Assembly (NCBI GenBank): GCA_902610515.1 | Contig: CACLVZ010000002.1 | Location: 62,001 to 126,000, forward strand | From: an uncultured Pelagibacteraceae bacterium | GTDB lineage: Bacteria; Pseudomonadota; Alphaproteobacteria; Pelagibacterales; Pelagibacteraceae | DNA length: 64,000 nucleotides | Reading direction: 5' to 3' | Shown: one piece after another, positions 49,484 through 60,631 of the stretch | Layout: every line of letters starts with the position of its first letter | Numbering within the stretch: the first letter of the stretch is position 1 | The notes under the pieces: generated by a model | What the model was told of the DNA's origin: nothing | The model's input: the letters and a program-made list of their open reading frames with translations, nothing else | The model's database searches: none | Translations under genes and position numbers: made by a program

Positions 49484-50856
49484 TGTATTTTAGCTAAAAT
49501 ATAATTTTTAACTTCCGAATTTGAATTTCCAATTATATCAAATGTTTCCTTTTTATCTATATTCAACTTTAAATGCTTAGGTGAATCTAAATTTTTTCCA
49601 ATTACTTTTTTAATAGTATCGTTAAATTTGTAAGGATGAGCTGTACCAAGAACAACTATATCTCTTAAATTTTTAAATTTTTTTGCTGCTCCTACCCCAG
49701 TAGCAGTGTGAGGGTCAATTATAAATTTGTGTTCTTTGTATATTTCATCAATAATACTTACTGTCTCTTCATCTGTAATTTTTACTGCTTCAAAATCTTT
49801 TTTTATTTTATCGATTTCTTTTTTTTCTAAATTAAATAAACTTTTTGATGATAGATCATTCATTAATGACCCTACCTTACTATCACTTTCATCTAATATA
49901 TAATACAGTAGTCTCTCAAAATTACTGGCAACCTGAATATCCATACTTGGTGTAATGGTTGATTTCACTGTATCTGGTTTATATTCACCTGTATTAATAA
50001 CTCTTTGTAAAATATCATTTTTATTTGTAGCAACTATAAGTTTATTAATTGGTAAGCCCATTTTTTTTGCCACATATCCAGCATACATATCTCCAAAATT
50101 ACCAGTTGGTACAGAAAAACTAATTTTGTTTTTTTTTAATCTGAAGAAAGAGTAAAAATAATAAACAATTTGACAAACAATTCTTGCCCAATTGATAGAA
50201 TTTACACCAGACATGTTTATTTTTAATCTAAAACTATCTTCATTAAAAAGCTCTTTTACAATTTTTTGGCAATCATCAAATGAACCCTCAATAGCAATAT
50301 TATAAATGTTAGCTCCACCAATTGTTGTCATTATTTTTCTTTGAATATTAGAAATTTTATTATGCGGATGCAGAATAAAAAGGTTTATATTTTTTCTATT
50401 ACTTAATGCTGCAATAGCTGCTGAACCAGTATCTCCTGATGTAGCTACAACGACATTTACAGTTTTATCTTTAGCGACTTCTAAGTAGTCATACATATTG
50501 CCAATTACCTGCATTGCAATATCTTTAAAAGCTAAAGTGGGCCCATGATAAAGCTCAAGTAGATCGATCTCTCCAATTTTTTTTAAATTAACTACTTCTT
50601 TATCTTTAAAACTACTATAAGATTTTTGTATCAGAGAACTAAGTTCTTTCTTTTTAATTTCATCTGAACAAAAATTAAAGATAATTTCTGTAGCGAGTTC
50701 ATTATAATTGAGTTGACTTAAATTATTTAGTTCTTTTTGATTGTACTTCTTTATTTCAGTAGGTAAAAATAAACCTCCACCTGGTGCAAGTCCTCTTAAG
50801 AAAATGTCTTTAAAACTAAACTTTAAAGATTTATCCCTAGTACTAAAATAATTCAT
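49480..50856 (-). CDS. thrC: Threonine synthase
   Basis: PLP enzyme converting O-phosphohomoserine to threonine. Length 458, the long type 2 form. Seen: DKSLKFSFKDIFLRGLAPGGGLFLPTE at the N terminus, the PLP lysine Lys111 in HGPTLAFKDIAMQ, and the phosphate-binding ATSGDTGSAAIAAL near 133. It overlaps surf1 by 4 bases (ATGA) and is placed at the end of the cytochrome-oxidase operon, an arrangement also known from other alphaproteobacteria. Confidence 0.95.
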   Translation of the reverse strand: MNYFSTRDKSLKFSFKDIFLRGLAPGGGLFLPTEIKKYNQKELNNLSQLNYNELATEIIFNFCSDEIKKKELSSLIQKSYSSFKDKEVVNLKKIGEIDLLELYHGPTLAFKDIAMQVIGNMYDYLEVAKDKTVNVVVATSGDTGSAAIAALSNRKNINLFILHPHNKISNIQRKIMTTIGGANIYNIAIEGSFDDCQKIVKELFNEDSFRLKINMSGVNSINWARIVCQIVYYFYSFFRLKKNKISFSVPTGNFGDMYAGYVAKKMGLPINKLIVATNKNDILQRVINTGEYKPDTVKSTITPSMDIQVASNFERLLYYILDESDSKVGSLMNDLSSKSLFNLEKKEIDKIKKDFEAVKITDEETVSIIDEIYKEHKFIIDPHTATGVGAAKKFKNLRDIVVLGTAHPYKFNDTIKKVIGKNLDSPKHLKLNIDKKETFDIIGNSNSEVKNYILAKIQ

Positions 50857-51551
50857 TTTTTTCTTCTAAAATATAAATAATAAAAAATTATCGAGATTGA
50901 TATTGCATACCATGTTATAGCATATTTAAGGTGATTATTTGGCACATCTATACTTATCTTTTTAGGTGAGGGTGATTCAGCCTGACTATCTTCTAGAAAA
51001 ATTACAAATTTGTAAAATTGCTCACCTGTAGCCTCTTTTAAATCTTCTAAATTTAATGAAAACCAAATATTATTTTTAATATCATTATCTGGTTTAAAGA
51101 TACTTGGTTTATATATTTCTCTTAAAAGCCCAATTACCTCTTTGTCAGCTTCTGCATTAAAATTTATGCTTGGATTATCTTTTAATTCTTTTTTTATCCA
51201 ACCTCTATTAATCAAAACATTCTGATTCTTATCGGTTCTAAATGGAGTAACAACATCGTATCCGGGTTTTCCATTATCATTCAAGCTATAAAGGTAAATT
51301 TGCTTATCGAAATTAAATTTTCCTTTAGCGATTACTCTCTGATAATTTTTATTAATTGAATTAGAGTATTCTATTGGTTTAGAGTCTAATCCAAATGTTA
51401 TTTCACTTATAAGCTCTAGCTTCCATTGCAATCTATAAAGTTGCCAAGTTCCTAAAGCGCAAAATATGGTTACAAATAGAATTACGAATAGTTGAAATAA
51501 GAATGCTCTTTTCAATTTGAGATTAACTTCCCCAAATATAGATCGCAGCAA
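50853..51551 (-). CDS. surf1: SURF1-family cytochrome oxidase assembly protein
   Basis: Helps insert heme a into cytochrome oxidase subunit I. The 232-residue protein has two membrane helices at its ends (FQLFVILFVTIFCALGTWQLYRLQWK and YAITWYAISISIIFYYLYFRRK) around a periplasmic domain with LYSLNDNGKPGYDVVTPF and NVLINRGWI. The start overlaps ctaE by 29 bases; a slightly later start is possible but no ATG offers one before the first helix. Confidence 0.92.
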   Translation of the reverse strand: MLRSIFGEVNLKLKRAFLFQLFVILFVTIFCALGTWQLYRLQWKLELISEITFGLDSKPIEYSNSINKNYQRVIAKGKFNFDKQIYLYSLNDNGKPGYDVVTPFRTDKNQNVLINRGWIKKELKDNPSINFNAEADKEVIGLLREIYKPSIFKPDNDIKNNIWFSLNLEDLKEATGEQFYKFVIFLEDSQAESPSPKKISIDVPNNHLKYAITWYAISISIIFYYLYFRRKK

Positions 51552-52314
51552 ATAAAAATAGCCAAACTACGTCGACAAAATGCCAGTACCAGGCTGCTGC
51601 TTCAAATCCAAAGTGGTGTTGAGGTGTCGAGTGGCCTCTCATAGATCTAAACAAACAAACTGCAAGAAAAACAGTTCCTACTATTACATGAAAACCATGA
51701 AAACCAGTCGACATATAAAACGTGGAACCATAAATTCCACCATCTAAAGTAAATGTTGCGTGATGATACTCATAAGCTTGAAAGCAAGAAAATATAAATC
51801 CTAAAAATACAGTTGCAATTAAACCATTTACTAGTCCTTTTCTGTCATTTTCTAACATTGCATGATGCGCCCAAGTGACCGTAGTTCCTGATAACAATAA
51901 AATTAGAGTGTTAATTAATGGGATATCCCAAGGATCAAAAGTTTTTATATCTGCTGGAGGCCATATACCACCTATAGAGTCAGGTGGAAATAAACTTGCG
52001 TTAAAAAAAGCCCAGAACCAAGCAACAAAAAACATTACCTCAGAGGCGATAAATAGTGTCATACCGTACCTGTGTCCAATTTGAACTACTGGAGTATGAT
52101 GGCCTTGATGCTCTGCTTCTTCTATAACATCTCTCCACCACATAAATGCACCGTAAACTACTAACGCAAAACCAATCAAAAGTAACCAAAGCGCTTTAGA
52201 GTGAAAATAATAAACTGCTCCAAAAGCTAAGACTAAAGTAGCGAATGAAACGTAGATCGGCCAAGGACTTGGATCAACTAAATGATAATCGTGTTTTGGT
52301 TTTTCCGCTGACAT
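51523..52314 (-). CDS. ctaE: Cytochrome c oxidase subunit III
   Basis: Seven-helix core subunit of the aa3-type oxidase, 263 residues. Seen: HDYHLVDPSPWPIYVSF at the N terminus, WWRDVIEEAEHQGHHTPVVQIGHRYGMTLFIASEVMFFVAWFWAFF with the conserved Glu of helix III, and the C-terminal GFEAAAWYWHFVDVVWLFLFAAIYIWG. It overlaps ctaG by one base. Confidence 0.97.
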   Translation of the reverse strand: MSAEKPKHDYHLVDPSPWPIYVSFATLVLAFGAVYYFHSKALWLLLIGFALVVYGAFMWWRDVIEEAEHQGHHTPVVQIGHRYGMTLFIASEVMFFVAWFWAFFNASLFPPDSIGGIWPPADIKTFDPWDIPLINTLILLLSGTTVTWAHHAMLENDRKGLVNGLIATVFLGFIFSCFQAYEYHHATFTLDGGIYGSTFYMSTGFHGFHVIVGTVFLAVCLFRSMRGHSTPQHHFGFEAAAWYWHFVDVVWLFLFAAIYIWGS

Positions 52315-52865
52315 TATGTATTGCTCTTTTCGTAATAGTCTGATGAAAAAAAGGTAAAAGATAACGTTACATCAGACATATTTTTTGTTTTATTATCATC
52401 AACAACTTTAGGATCCAAGAAAAATGTTAGTACAAACTCTTTTTTTTCACCTGGTTGCAAGGTTTGTTTTTCAAAACAAAAACAGCCTATTTTGTTTAGA
52501 TAGATACCAAATGATGATGGAGACACATTAAATGTTGCCGACCCAGAGGAAATTTCATTGCTAGGATTTTCAACGTTAAATTTAACTGTATGAACTTCGC
52601 CTGGTTTTAATTTTAAAGTATTCATTTCAGGATAAAATTTCCAATCCAAAGTAGTATTGATATTTGTATCAAATCTCATTTTATAGTCTTGATTTACTAT
52701 AATTTTTGGAATTGCTTTTTCAGTTGCATTTTGAGTAGTTCCGCCAAATCCCGTTACTCTGCAAAATAAATCATATAATGGAACGGCTGCGAAAGATAAA
52801 CCTAGCATAAATAAAAATATTGATACCAAAGCGATGGGAGTTAAGTTTTTTTTACTTATATTCAT
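52314..52865 (-). CDS. ctaG: Cytochrome oxidase copper chaperone CtaG/Cox11
   Basis: Delivers copper to the CuB site of subunit I. It has 183 residues: one N-terminal membrane helix, VPLYDLFCRVTGFGGTTQ near 29, and the copper-binding Cys-Phe-Cys-Phe in GCFCFEKQTLQPGE near 130. The order ctaB, small ORF, ctaG, ctaE matches alphaproteobacterial oxidase operons. The start codon shares a base with the stop of the small ORF. Confidence 0.95.
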   Translation of the reverse strand: MNISKKNLTPIALVSIFLFMLGLSFAAVPLYDLFCRVTGFGGTTQNATEKAIPKIIVNQDYKMRFDTNINTTLDWKFYPEMNTLKLKPGEVHTVKFNVENPSNEISSGSATFNVSPSSFGIYLNKIGCFCFEKQTLQPGEKKEFVLTFFLDPKVVDDNKTKNMSDVTLSFTFFSSDYYEKSNT

Positions 52866-52978
52866 TATATTTCTCTATTGTAAATACCAATATTGTAAAA
52901 AGTTAGCGCAAACAAAAAAATCATAAATAAGATTAATATTACAGCAGTAATTAAATTTTTTTTCTTTTTATTCATCAT
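52865..52978 (-). CDS. 37-residue single-span membrane protein in the oxidase operon
   Basis: An ORF of 37 residues fills the gap between ctaB and ctaG exactly: its ATG ATG start begins 1 base after the ctaB stop and its TAA overlaps the ctaG ATG by one base. It begins MMNKKKK, has one hydrophobic helix (LITAVILILFMIFLFALTFY), and ends NIGIYNREI. The basic N terminus predicts a cytoplasmic start. Many alphaproteobacteria have a small unnamed membrane protein (sometimes CoxF-like) here; I cannot confirm homology. The exact tiling with neighbours is the main evidence. Confidence 0.7.
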   Translation of the reverse strand: MMNKKKKNLITAVILILFMIFLFALTFYNIGIYNREI

Positions 52979-52979
52979 A

Positions 52980-53894
52980 TTATTTTAGAATATTATCAAT
53001 TAATAAAATTAAAAAAATAAAAAATAAGTAAAAAATTGAGTAAATAAATATCTTTCTTGCAATTTGGTTAGAAGCCTTAGCTATTTTAGAGCTATATAAT
53101 TTAAAACATAAGTAAATATAATACGTTGTCATTATTGAAGATATGATTAAATAAATTGTGCTAGCAAAATTGAAAAAATACGGAGCTAAAACTGCTGGTG
53201 ACATAATCAAAGAGTAAACAAGAATATTTATCTTTGTTGTTTTAGTTCCAGAAATTATAGGAAGCATTGGAATTTTTGCTTTTTTATAGTCACCTGACTT
53301 ATACAAACTTAACGCCCAAAAATGTGATGGTGTCCATAAAAAGATAATTAAAAATAATATGAGCGATTCTATAGAAATATTTCCAGTTGCTATTGTCCAT
53401 CCAATAACTGGTGGTAATGCTCCAGCAGCACCACCGATAACAATATTTTGTGGCGTTTTCCTTTTTAACCAGATTGTATAAACAAAAAAGTAAAAAGCAA
53501 TCGTTGATGCTAACAAAATTGCTGAAATTAAGTTAGCTGAAAAATAAATTATGCTCACAGACAATGCGGATAAAATTATTCCAAAATATAAAGCTTGATC
53601 TTTCTTAACTTTTCCAGTTGGAATTGGTCTTAAACAAGTTCTACTCATTAAAGCATCTAAATCAGATTCGTACCACATGTTGAGTGTTCCAGCCGCACCT
53701 GAACCTATAGCTACCGCTAATAGAGAAATGCAAGCAGAAGTAAAATCTACATTAATTGGAGCAATTAATAAACCAACCATACAAGTAAATAAAACTAACG
53801 ACATGACTCTTGGTTTCATTAAATTGAAAAAAGAATTTAGGTCTAAGGATAAACCAAGTTTAGAGTTTCTATTTTTTATACTTATCTGGCTCAA
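52980..53894 (-). CDS. ctaB: Protoheme IX farnesyltransferase (heme O synthase)
   Basis: UbiA-superfamily membrane enzyme that farnesylates heme b to heme o for the oxidase. Length 304, about eight or nine helices. The first Asp-rich motif is NMWYESDLDALMSRTCLRPIPTGK near 72-95 and the second lies near SLYKSGDYKKAKIPMLPI around 202. It follows ctaD by 1 base. A heme A synthase (ctaA) is not in the window. Confidence 0.95.
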   Translation of the reverse strand: MSQISIKNRNSKLGLSLDLNSFFNLMKPRVMSLVLFTCMVGLLIAPINVDFTSACISLLAVAIGSGAAGTLNMWYESDLDALMSRTCLRPIPTGKVKKDQALYFGIILSALSVSIIYFSANLISAILLASTIAFYFFVYTIWLKRKTPQNIVIGGAAGALPPVIGWTIATGNISIESLILFLIIFLWTPSHFWALSLYKSGDYKKAKIPMLPIISGTKTTKINILVYSLIMSPAVLAPYFFNFASTIYLIISSIMTTYYIYLCFKLYSSKIAKASNQIARKIFIYSIFYLFFIFLILLIDNILK

Positions 53895-53895
53895 T

Positions 53896-56324
<2,429 letters not shown>

Positions 56325-56329
56325 GAGTT

Positions 56330-56357
56330 TTTATACATTTTTTAGATGATTTCACAA
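56330..56357 (-). promoter_or_regulatory. Candidate ctaC promoter
   Basis: On the minus strand TTGTGA (56357-56352), a 16-base spacer and TATAAA (56335-56330), which ends only 5 bases before the ctaC ATG (56324). Transcription would start at or next to the start codon, implying a leaderless message. The -35 is weak (4 of 6), the -10 good. Confidence 0.35.
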
Positions 56358-56375
56358 TTTCAATTAATGCGACAA

Positions 56376-57086
56376 TTAATTAAAGTTATTGATAAAATTT
56401 ATCATAGAAATAGCGCTTATTACGGCAGTATCGGACCTTAGAATGTTTCTAGATATTTTAAAAGGTTTTACCATTGTGTTTCCGAGGATAATCTCCCGTT
56501 CTTGAGGCGAAAAATCACCCTCAGGTCCAATTAAAACACTTAAAGATTTGCTATTTTTTAAATCTTCATTTTTTAAACTGTCATTTGAGTTAACGTCAGC
56601 AAATAAAAGTTTAGAATTAGCATCTAAGTTTTGTAAAAAATCTTTTAATTTCGTAACTTCCAAAATTTCTGGAGGCATTAATTGATTAGATTGCTCCGTA
56701 GCCTCTATTACTATTTTTTTTGCTCTATTAAAGTTTAATTCTTTGACTTCAGTTCTTTCTGAAATTAATGGAATTATTTTTCCTACCCCGAGTTCGGTTG
56801 CTTTTTGTAGTATAATATCCATGGGAATTTTTTTAACTAAACAAATTGCAAGATTGATTTTTGATGAACTGGTCGGTTGTTTTATTTTTTTCAAAAATTT
56901 TACTTCTACTCTGTTTTTTTCTAAATAAATGATTTCACTTTTCCATTCACCATTTTTGTTAAAAAAATTTATCTCAGCTCCTCGCTTCAATCTCAAAACA
57001 TTTACAATATAGTGAGTATGTTCTTTTGTAATGAGACCAGTTGTATTTTCAACTATACTGTTAGGGTAATATAATCTAATATTCAT
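56376..57086 (-). CDS. rsmE: 16S rRNA m3U1498 methyltransferase
   Basis: SPOUT methyltransferase for U1498 of 16S rRNA, 236 residues. Seen: an N-terminal PUA-like domain (HYIVNVLRLKRGAEINFFNKNGEW), QKATELGVGKIIPLISERTEV near 98, and the knot with VLIGPEGDFSPQEREII near 189 and ISRNILRSDTAVISAISMINF at the end. It lies 51 bases upstream of ctaC on the same strand. Confidence 0.94.
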   Translation of the reverse strand: MNIRLYYPNSIVENTTGLITKEHTHYIVNVLRLKRGAEINFFNKNGEWKSEIIYLEKNRVEVKFLKKIKQPTSSSKINLAICLVKKIPMDIILQKATELGVGKIIPLISERTEVKELNFNRAKKIVIEATEQSNQLMPPEILEVTKLKDFLQNLDANSKLLFADVNSNDSLKNEDLKNSKSLSVLIGPEGDFSPQEREIILGNTMVKPFKISRNILRSDTAVISAISMINFINNFN

Positions 57087-57137
57087 AATTAATTTAGAAT
57101 TTGAAATACTAAGTTAATTTTATTAAAAGAGCTTATC

Positions 57138-57377
57138 ATGACAAAAGGTCAAAAGGCAGGAGAATCTCCAATTGGTGTAAACGTTCTTGAAGGAAAAACT
57201 TATTATTGGTGTGCTTGCGGCAAAAGTTCTAAACAGCCATTTTGTGATGGTTCGCACAAAGGCACAGAATTTAAATCAATTATTTATAAAGCAGATCAAT
57301 CAAAAAAAGTTTTTTTCTGTACATGTAAACAAACTAATGATCAGCCTTTATGTGATGGATCTCATAATATTAAATAA
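57138..57377 (+). CDS. CDGSH iron-sulfur domain protein with two motifs
   Basis: A 79-residue protein with two CDGSH-type cluster motifs: CACGKSSKQPFCDGSHKG near 25-42 and CTCKQTNDQPLCDGSHN near 61-77. Each gives the Cys-x-Cys...Cys...His ligand set for a 2Fe-2S cluster, as in bacterial tandem CDGSH (mitoNEET-like) proteins. A role in redox sensing or cluster transfer is suggested by relatives only. It starts a plus-strand run of small redox-related genes. Confidence 0.9.
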   Translation: MTKGQKAGESPIGVNVLEGKTYYWCACGKSSKQPFCDGSHKGTEFKSIIYKADQSKKVFFCTCKQTNDQPLCDGSHNIK

Positions 57378-57380
57378 AAT

Positions 57381-58040
57381 ATGAATACAAAAGCTTTAGT
57401 CTTTGATGCTTATGGAACGCTGTTTGATGTAAATTCAGCAGCTAACAAATGTAAAGAAAAAATTGGGGAAGATTGGGAAAAATTTGCAAATTTTTGGAGA
57501 ACTACACAACTTGAATATACTTGGTTGAGAAGTTTAATGGGACGACATAGAGATTTCTGGAAAATTACTCAAGATAGTTTAGAAAAATCTATGCAAGTTT
57601 TTGGTGTTGATAAGAACATGAAAAATGAGTTGTTAAACCTTTACAAAGTTTTATCGCCATACCCTGAAGTAAAAAATGTATTAGAAACTTTGAAAGATCA
57701 AAATTTTAAATTAGCTATACTTTCTAATGGAACTCCTTCCCTTTTAAATGAATTAGTTACTAGTAATGATTTAAATAATTTATTTGATGATCTTTTTTCA
57801 GTTGAAGAAGTAAAAATTTTTAAACCTGCCTCAAAAGTTTATGAAATACCAACAAAAAAATATAATATCAAAGCTAGCCAAATTACTTTTTTGAGTGCTA
57901 ACACTTGGGATGTCTCAGGTGGTGGAAACTTTGGATATAACTCTGTTTGGGTGAACAGAAATAAATCAAAATTTGATCTTCTTGATTATCAACCAAAAAA
58001 TGAGGTAAGCAATTTAACGCAACTACTTGATATAGTTTAA
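57381..58040 (+). CDS. Haloacid dehalogenase type II family hydrolase
   Basis: HAD-superfamily hydrolase of 219 residues. Nucleophile Asp9 is in VFDAYGTLFDV, the form typical of L-2-haloacid dehalogenases; LAILSNGTPSLL (motif II) is near 113, KPASKVYEI (motif III Lys) near 151, and SANTWDVSGGGNFGYNSVWVNR (motif IV) near 171. It may dehalogenate 2-haloacids or act as a phosphatase on a small metabolite; sequence alone does not decide. It begins 3 bases after the CDGSH gene. Confidence 0.82.
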   Translation: MNTKALVFDAYGTLFDVNSAANKCKEKIGEDWEKFANFWRTTQLEYTWLRSLMGRHRDFWKITQDSLEKSMQVFGVDKNMKNELLNLYKVLSPYPEVKNVLETLKDQNFKLAILSNGTPSLLNELVTSNDLNNLFDDLFSVEEVKIFKPASKVYEIPTKKYNIKASQITFLSANTWDVSGGGNFGYNSVWVNRNKSKFDLLDYQPKNEVSNLTQLLDIV

Positions 58041-58061
58041 ACATTTAGTATATATTTCTGT

Positions 58062-58907
58062 ATGTCTAAAATAGTAGAAGTAAAAAAAATTGTTAAAGCC
58101 TTAAGTGCATCTGATGGAGCAGGCGTAAAATTAAAAAGGAGTATTGGAACTCCAGAGGCAGATTATATTGATCCTTTCTTAATGCTGGATGAATTTGGTT
58201 CTGAAAATAAAGATGATTATGTTGCTGGATTTCCACCTCACCCCCATAGAGGAATCGAAACAGTTACTTATATGTTGAACGGAGAATTTGAACATCAAGA
58301 TAGCACTGGAGCTAAAGGTGTTATGACATCTGGAGATGTACAATGGATGAAAACTGGAAGAGGAATTATTCATTCTGAAATGCCTGCTATGAAAGAAGGT
58401 AAACTATTAGGCTTTCAGCTTTGGATAAACATGCCGGCTAAAATGAAAAAGAATAAGCCTGAATACCTTTACATTAAAGGAAACGAACTTGGAGAACACG
58501 AAGATAGTGAGAAAATTGTAAAAGTAATTGCAGGTAAATACGAAAAAGCTGTAGGGCCAGAAAAAAATCATAACGTTGATCCAATTTATTTTCATGTAAT
58601 TTTGAATGAAGGAAAAGAATTTAGTTGTGATGTACCTTCTGGACATAACTCTTTTGTATACCTTTTAAAAGGAGAATTAAAAATTGGAGAAAAAAACCAC
58701 AATAAAACAGCTGACTCAAACTTAATATTATTACAGCGTGGCAACAAACTAAAAATTGAAGCAAACAAAAAATCTGAATTTTTATTCATAGCTGGCAGGC
58801 CAATTGGTGAACCTATTGCAAGAGGTGGACCATTTGTGATGAATACCAAAGCCGAAATACTTGAGGCAATTCAAGACTATAATAACGGAACATTTGCTAA
58901 ATATTAA
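58062..58907 (+). CDS. Pirin family protein
   Basis: A 281-residue bicupin. The N-terminal cupin has the metal-binding set in FPPHPHRGIETVTYMLNGEFEHQDSTG (His/His) and GRGIIHSEMP (His/Glu). The C-terminal pirin domain spans about 170-270 with RGGPFVMNTKAEI near 258. Some bacterial pirins have quercetin dioxygenase activity and others modulate enzymes; no function can be fixed. Its neighbour is a quinone oxidoreductase. Confidence 0.9.
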   Translation: MSKIVEVKKIVKALSASDGAGVKLKRSIGTPEADYIDPFLMLDEFGSENKDDYVAGFPPHPHRGIETVTYMLNGEFEHQDSTGAKGVMTSGDVQWMKTGRGIIHSEMPAMKEGKLLGFQLWINMPAKMKKNKPEYLYIKGNELGEHEDSEKIVKVIAGKYEKAVGPEKNHNVDPIYFHVILNEGKEFSCDVPSGHNSFVYLLKGELKIGEKNHNKTADSNLILLQRGNKLKIEANKKSEFLFIAGRPIGEPIARGGPFVMNTKAEILEAIQDYNNGTFAKY

Positions 58908-58931
58908 AAGTTAAAGTACCTTTCGGTAAAA

Positions 58932-59906
58932 ATGTCTAAATCTATTGTAATGAAAAAAAATGGAGGACCTGAGGTATTAGAACTTCAGGAAGTAAAAGTT
59001 GCCTCTCCAGGTGTAGATGAAATTAAAGTTACCAATCATGCAATTGGTTTGAATTATATCGATACTTATCACAGATCTGGTTTGTACCCAATCAAGTTAC
59101 CTAGTGGTATTGGTTTAGAGGCTGCTGGGAAAATTGATGAAGTAGGTTCAAACGTTTCAGAGTTTAACAAAGGTGATAATATTGCTTACGCCTCGGTTCC
59201 TTTAGGAGCATATGCTCAACAAAGAATTATCCCAGCTAAAATAGCTGTAAAAGTACCTGATGGAATTTCACATGAGTTGGCCGCAACCTTAATGACAAAA
59301 GGTTTAACTACAAATTATTTACTCACCAAAACTTATAAATTGAAAGCTGGTGAAACAGTCCTTTTTCACGCAGCTGCTGGGGGGGTCGGCCAAATTTTTG
59401 CTCAATGGGCAAATAGTATTGGAGCAAAAGTGATTGGAACAGTTGGCTCTGATAATAAAGTAAAAATAGCTGAAGAAAATGGTTACTCTCACGTTATTAA
59501 TTATACAAAAAATAATTTTGCTAATGAAGTTATGAAAATTACTAATAATAAAGGTGTGCCTGCAGTTTTTGACGGTGTCGGAAAAAAAACATTTCATGGA
59601 TCACTAGAATGTCTTTCAACAAAAGGCATGATGATAAGCTTTGGAAATGCATCTGGACCTTTAGATCCTGTTAACGTTCCAAAAGAACTCCAACCTAAAG
59701 GGCTATATCTAGTAAGGCCTTCTATTGGACAATATTTTAGTAATAGAAAAGAACTTCAAGCTGGGGCTGATCAAATTTTTGAAAAGGTTAAATTTGGAAA
59801 AATAAAAATTAGAATTGCAAAAAAGTATAAGCTTGCAGATGCTAAAAATGCACATGCAGATTTAGAGGCACGAAAATTAACTGGCCCAGCAATTTTAATT
59901 CCTTAA
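58932..59906 (+). CDS. NADPH:quinone oxidoreductase (zinc-free MDR type)
   Basis: A 324-residue medium-chain reductase of the zeta-crystallin/QOR type. Seen: N-terminal GLNYIDTYHRSGLYP near 36, GLEAAGKIDEVG near 61, the NADPH motif LFHAAAGGVGQIFAQWANSIGAKVIGTVGS near 141, and GKIKIRIAKKYKLADAKNAHADLEARKLTGPAILIP at the C terminus. No structural-zinc Cys cluster. It reduces quinones or alpha,beta-unsaturated carbonyls. It overlaps the DUF1289 gene by one base. Confidence 0.92.
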   Translation: MSKSIVMKKNGGPEVLELQEVKVASPGVDEIKVTNHAIGLNYIDTYHRSGLYPIKLPSGIGLEAAGKIDEVGSNVSEFNKGDNIAYASVPLGAYAQQRIIPAKIAVKVPDGISHELAATLMTKGLTTNYLLTKTYKLKAGETVLFHAAAGGVGQIFAQWANSIGAKVIGTVGSDNKVKIAEENGYSHVINYTKNNFANEVMKITNNKGVPAVFDGVGKKTFHGSLECLSTKGMMISFGNASGPLDPVNVPKELQPKGLYLVRPSIGQYFSNRKELQAGADQIFEKVKFGKIKIRIAKKYKLADAKNAHADLEARKLTGPAILIP

Positions 59907-60166
59907 TGTCAAAAAAAATAATTTCTCCTTGCATTAGTATTTGTAAAACTGACCCTGTAACTGGCTATTGCTACGGATGCGCAAGAACTAATGAAGAAAA
60001 AAAACAATGGAAAGATGAAAATATAGGTGAAGAATGGAAATTAGAAAATCTTAAGAAAATAAAATCCCGAATGCAAGGGTGGCAATTAAGTGCTTTTGAA
60101 GAGTCCTACAATCATAAAATTAATCAAGGAATTTCACTTTTTAAAAAAAAACTTTTGGGGGATTGA
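59906..60166 (+). CDS. DUF1289 cysteine-motif protein
   Basis: An 86-residue protein whose first half is the DUF1289 domain: SPCISICKTDPVTGYCYGCARTNEEKKQW with four spaced Cys that may bind Zn or an Fe-S cluster. The second half is helical and charged. Function is unknown. It often lies beside oxidoreductases in proteobacteria, as here. It ends 1 base before the convergent DUF2721 gene. Confidence 0.8.
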   Translation: MSKKIISPCISICKTDPVTGYCYGCARTNEEKKQWKDENIGEEWKLENLKKIKSRMQGWQLSAFEESYNHKINQGISLFKKKLLGD

Positions 60167-60167
60167 T

Positions 60168-60578
60168 CTATAAATCTTTTTTCATAGAGTCCATGTCACT
60201 AAGATGATATTTCAAAGCTTCATTAGACATTCTTACTTCCTGTAAAAATAAGAAAATTGAAATTATCATACAAATACAACACGATGCAAAACTCAGCCTA
60301 GCATAAAATGTTAAGTCTAAATATAACAGTAATACTGTAAGCATATTAAAAAGGAATCCAAAAGATGAAAAACCCATCACATACTTTAGAAAATTAGTTC
60401 TTTTATTTAAAACATGAAGTTGTTTTTCTAACTCTGGTGGAACTTTTTTTTCAAAAGTAAATTTGTCATGTAGTTGCCGAATTAATGCACTTAAAGTATG
60501 AAAACGATTGCTATACATCGTCATCATTAATGGAATTGCAGGGAACATTAGAGCTGCTACTGTGTAATCGATGTCCAT
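60168..60578 (-). CDS. DUF2721-family membrane protein
   Basis: A 136-residue protein with three hydrophobic helices: residues ~5-22 (YTVAALMFPAIPLMMTMY), ~65-88 (YVMGFSSFGFLFNMLTVLLLYLDL) and ~92-113. Between the first two lies a charged stretch with ALIRQLHD, the DUF2721 pattern. Function unknown. It stands alone on the minus strand between two plus-strand groups. Confidence 0.7.
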   Translation of the reverse strand: MDIDYTVAALMFPAIPLMMTMYSNRFHTLSALIRQLHDKFTFEKKVPPELEKQLHVLNKRTNFLKYVMGFSSFGFLFNMLTVLLLYLDLTFYARLSFASCCICMIISIFLFLQEVRMSNEALKYHLSDMDSMKKDL

Positions 60579-60631
60579 ACCGAATCAAATTGATTATGAA
60601 GATAGTGTTTGATATTTACAAGTAATATTTA

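Noticed and set aside
57187-57384. 65-residue frame-shifted ORF over the CDGSH gene
   Set aside because: The other frame has two perfect CDGSH motifs; this one has no family features.
60583-60595. 13-base palindrome AATCAAATTGATT before ubiA, touching one GANTC
   Set aside because: Short AT-rich palindromes are frequent at this composition, and only one GANTC is involved.
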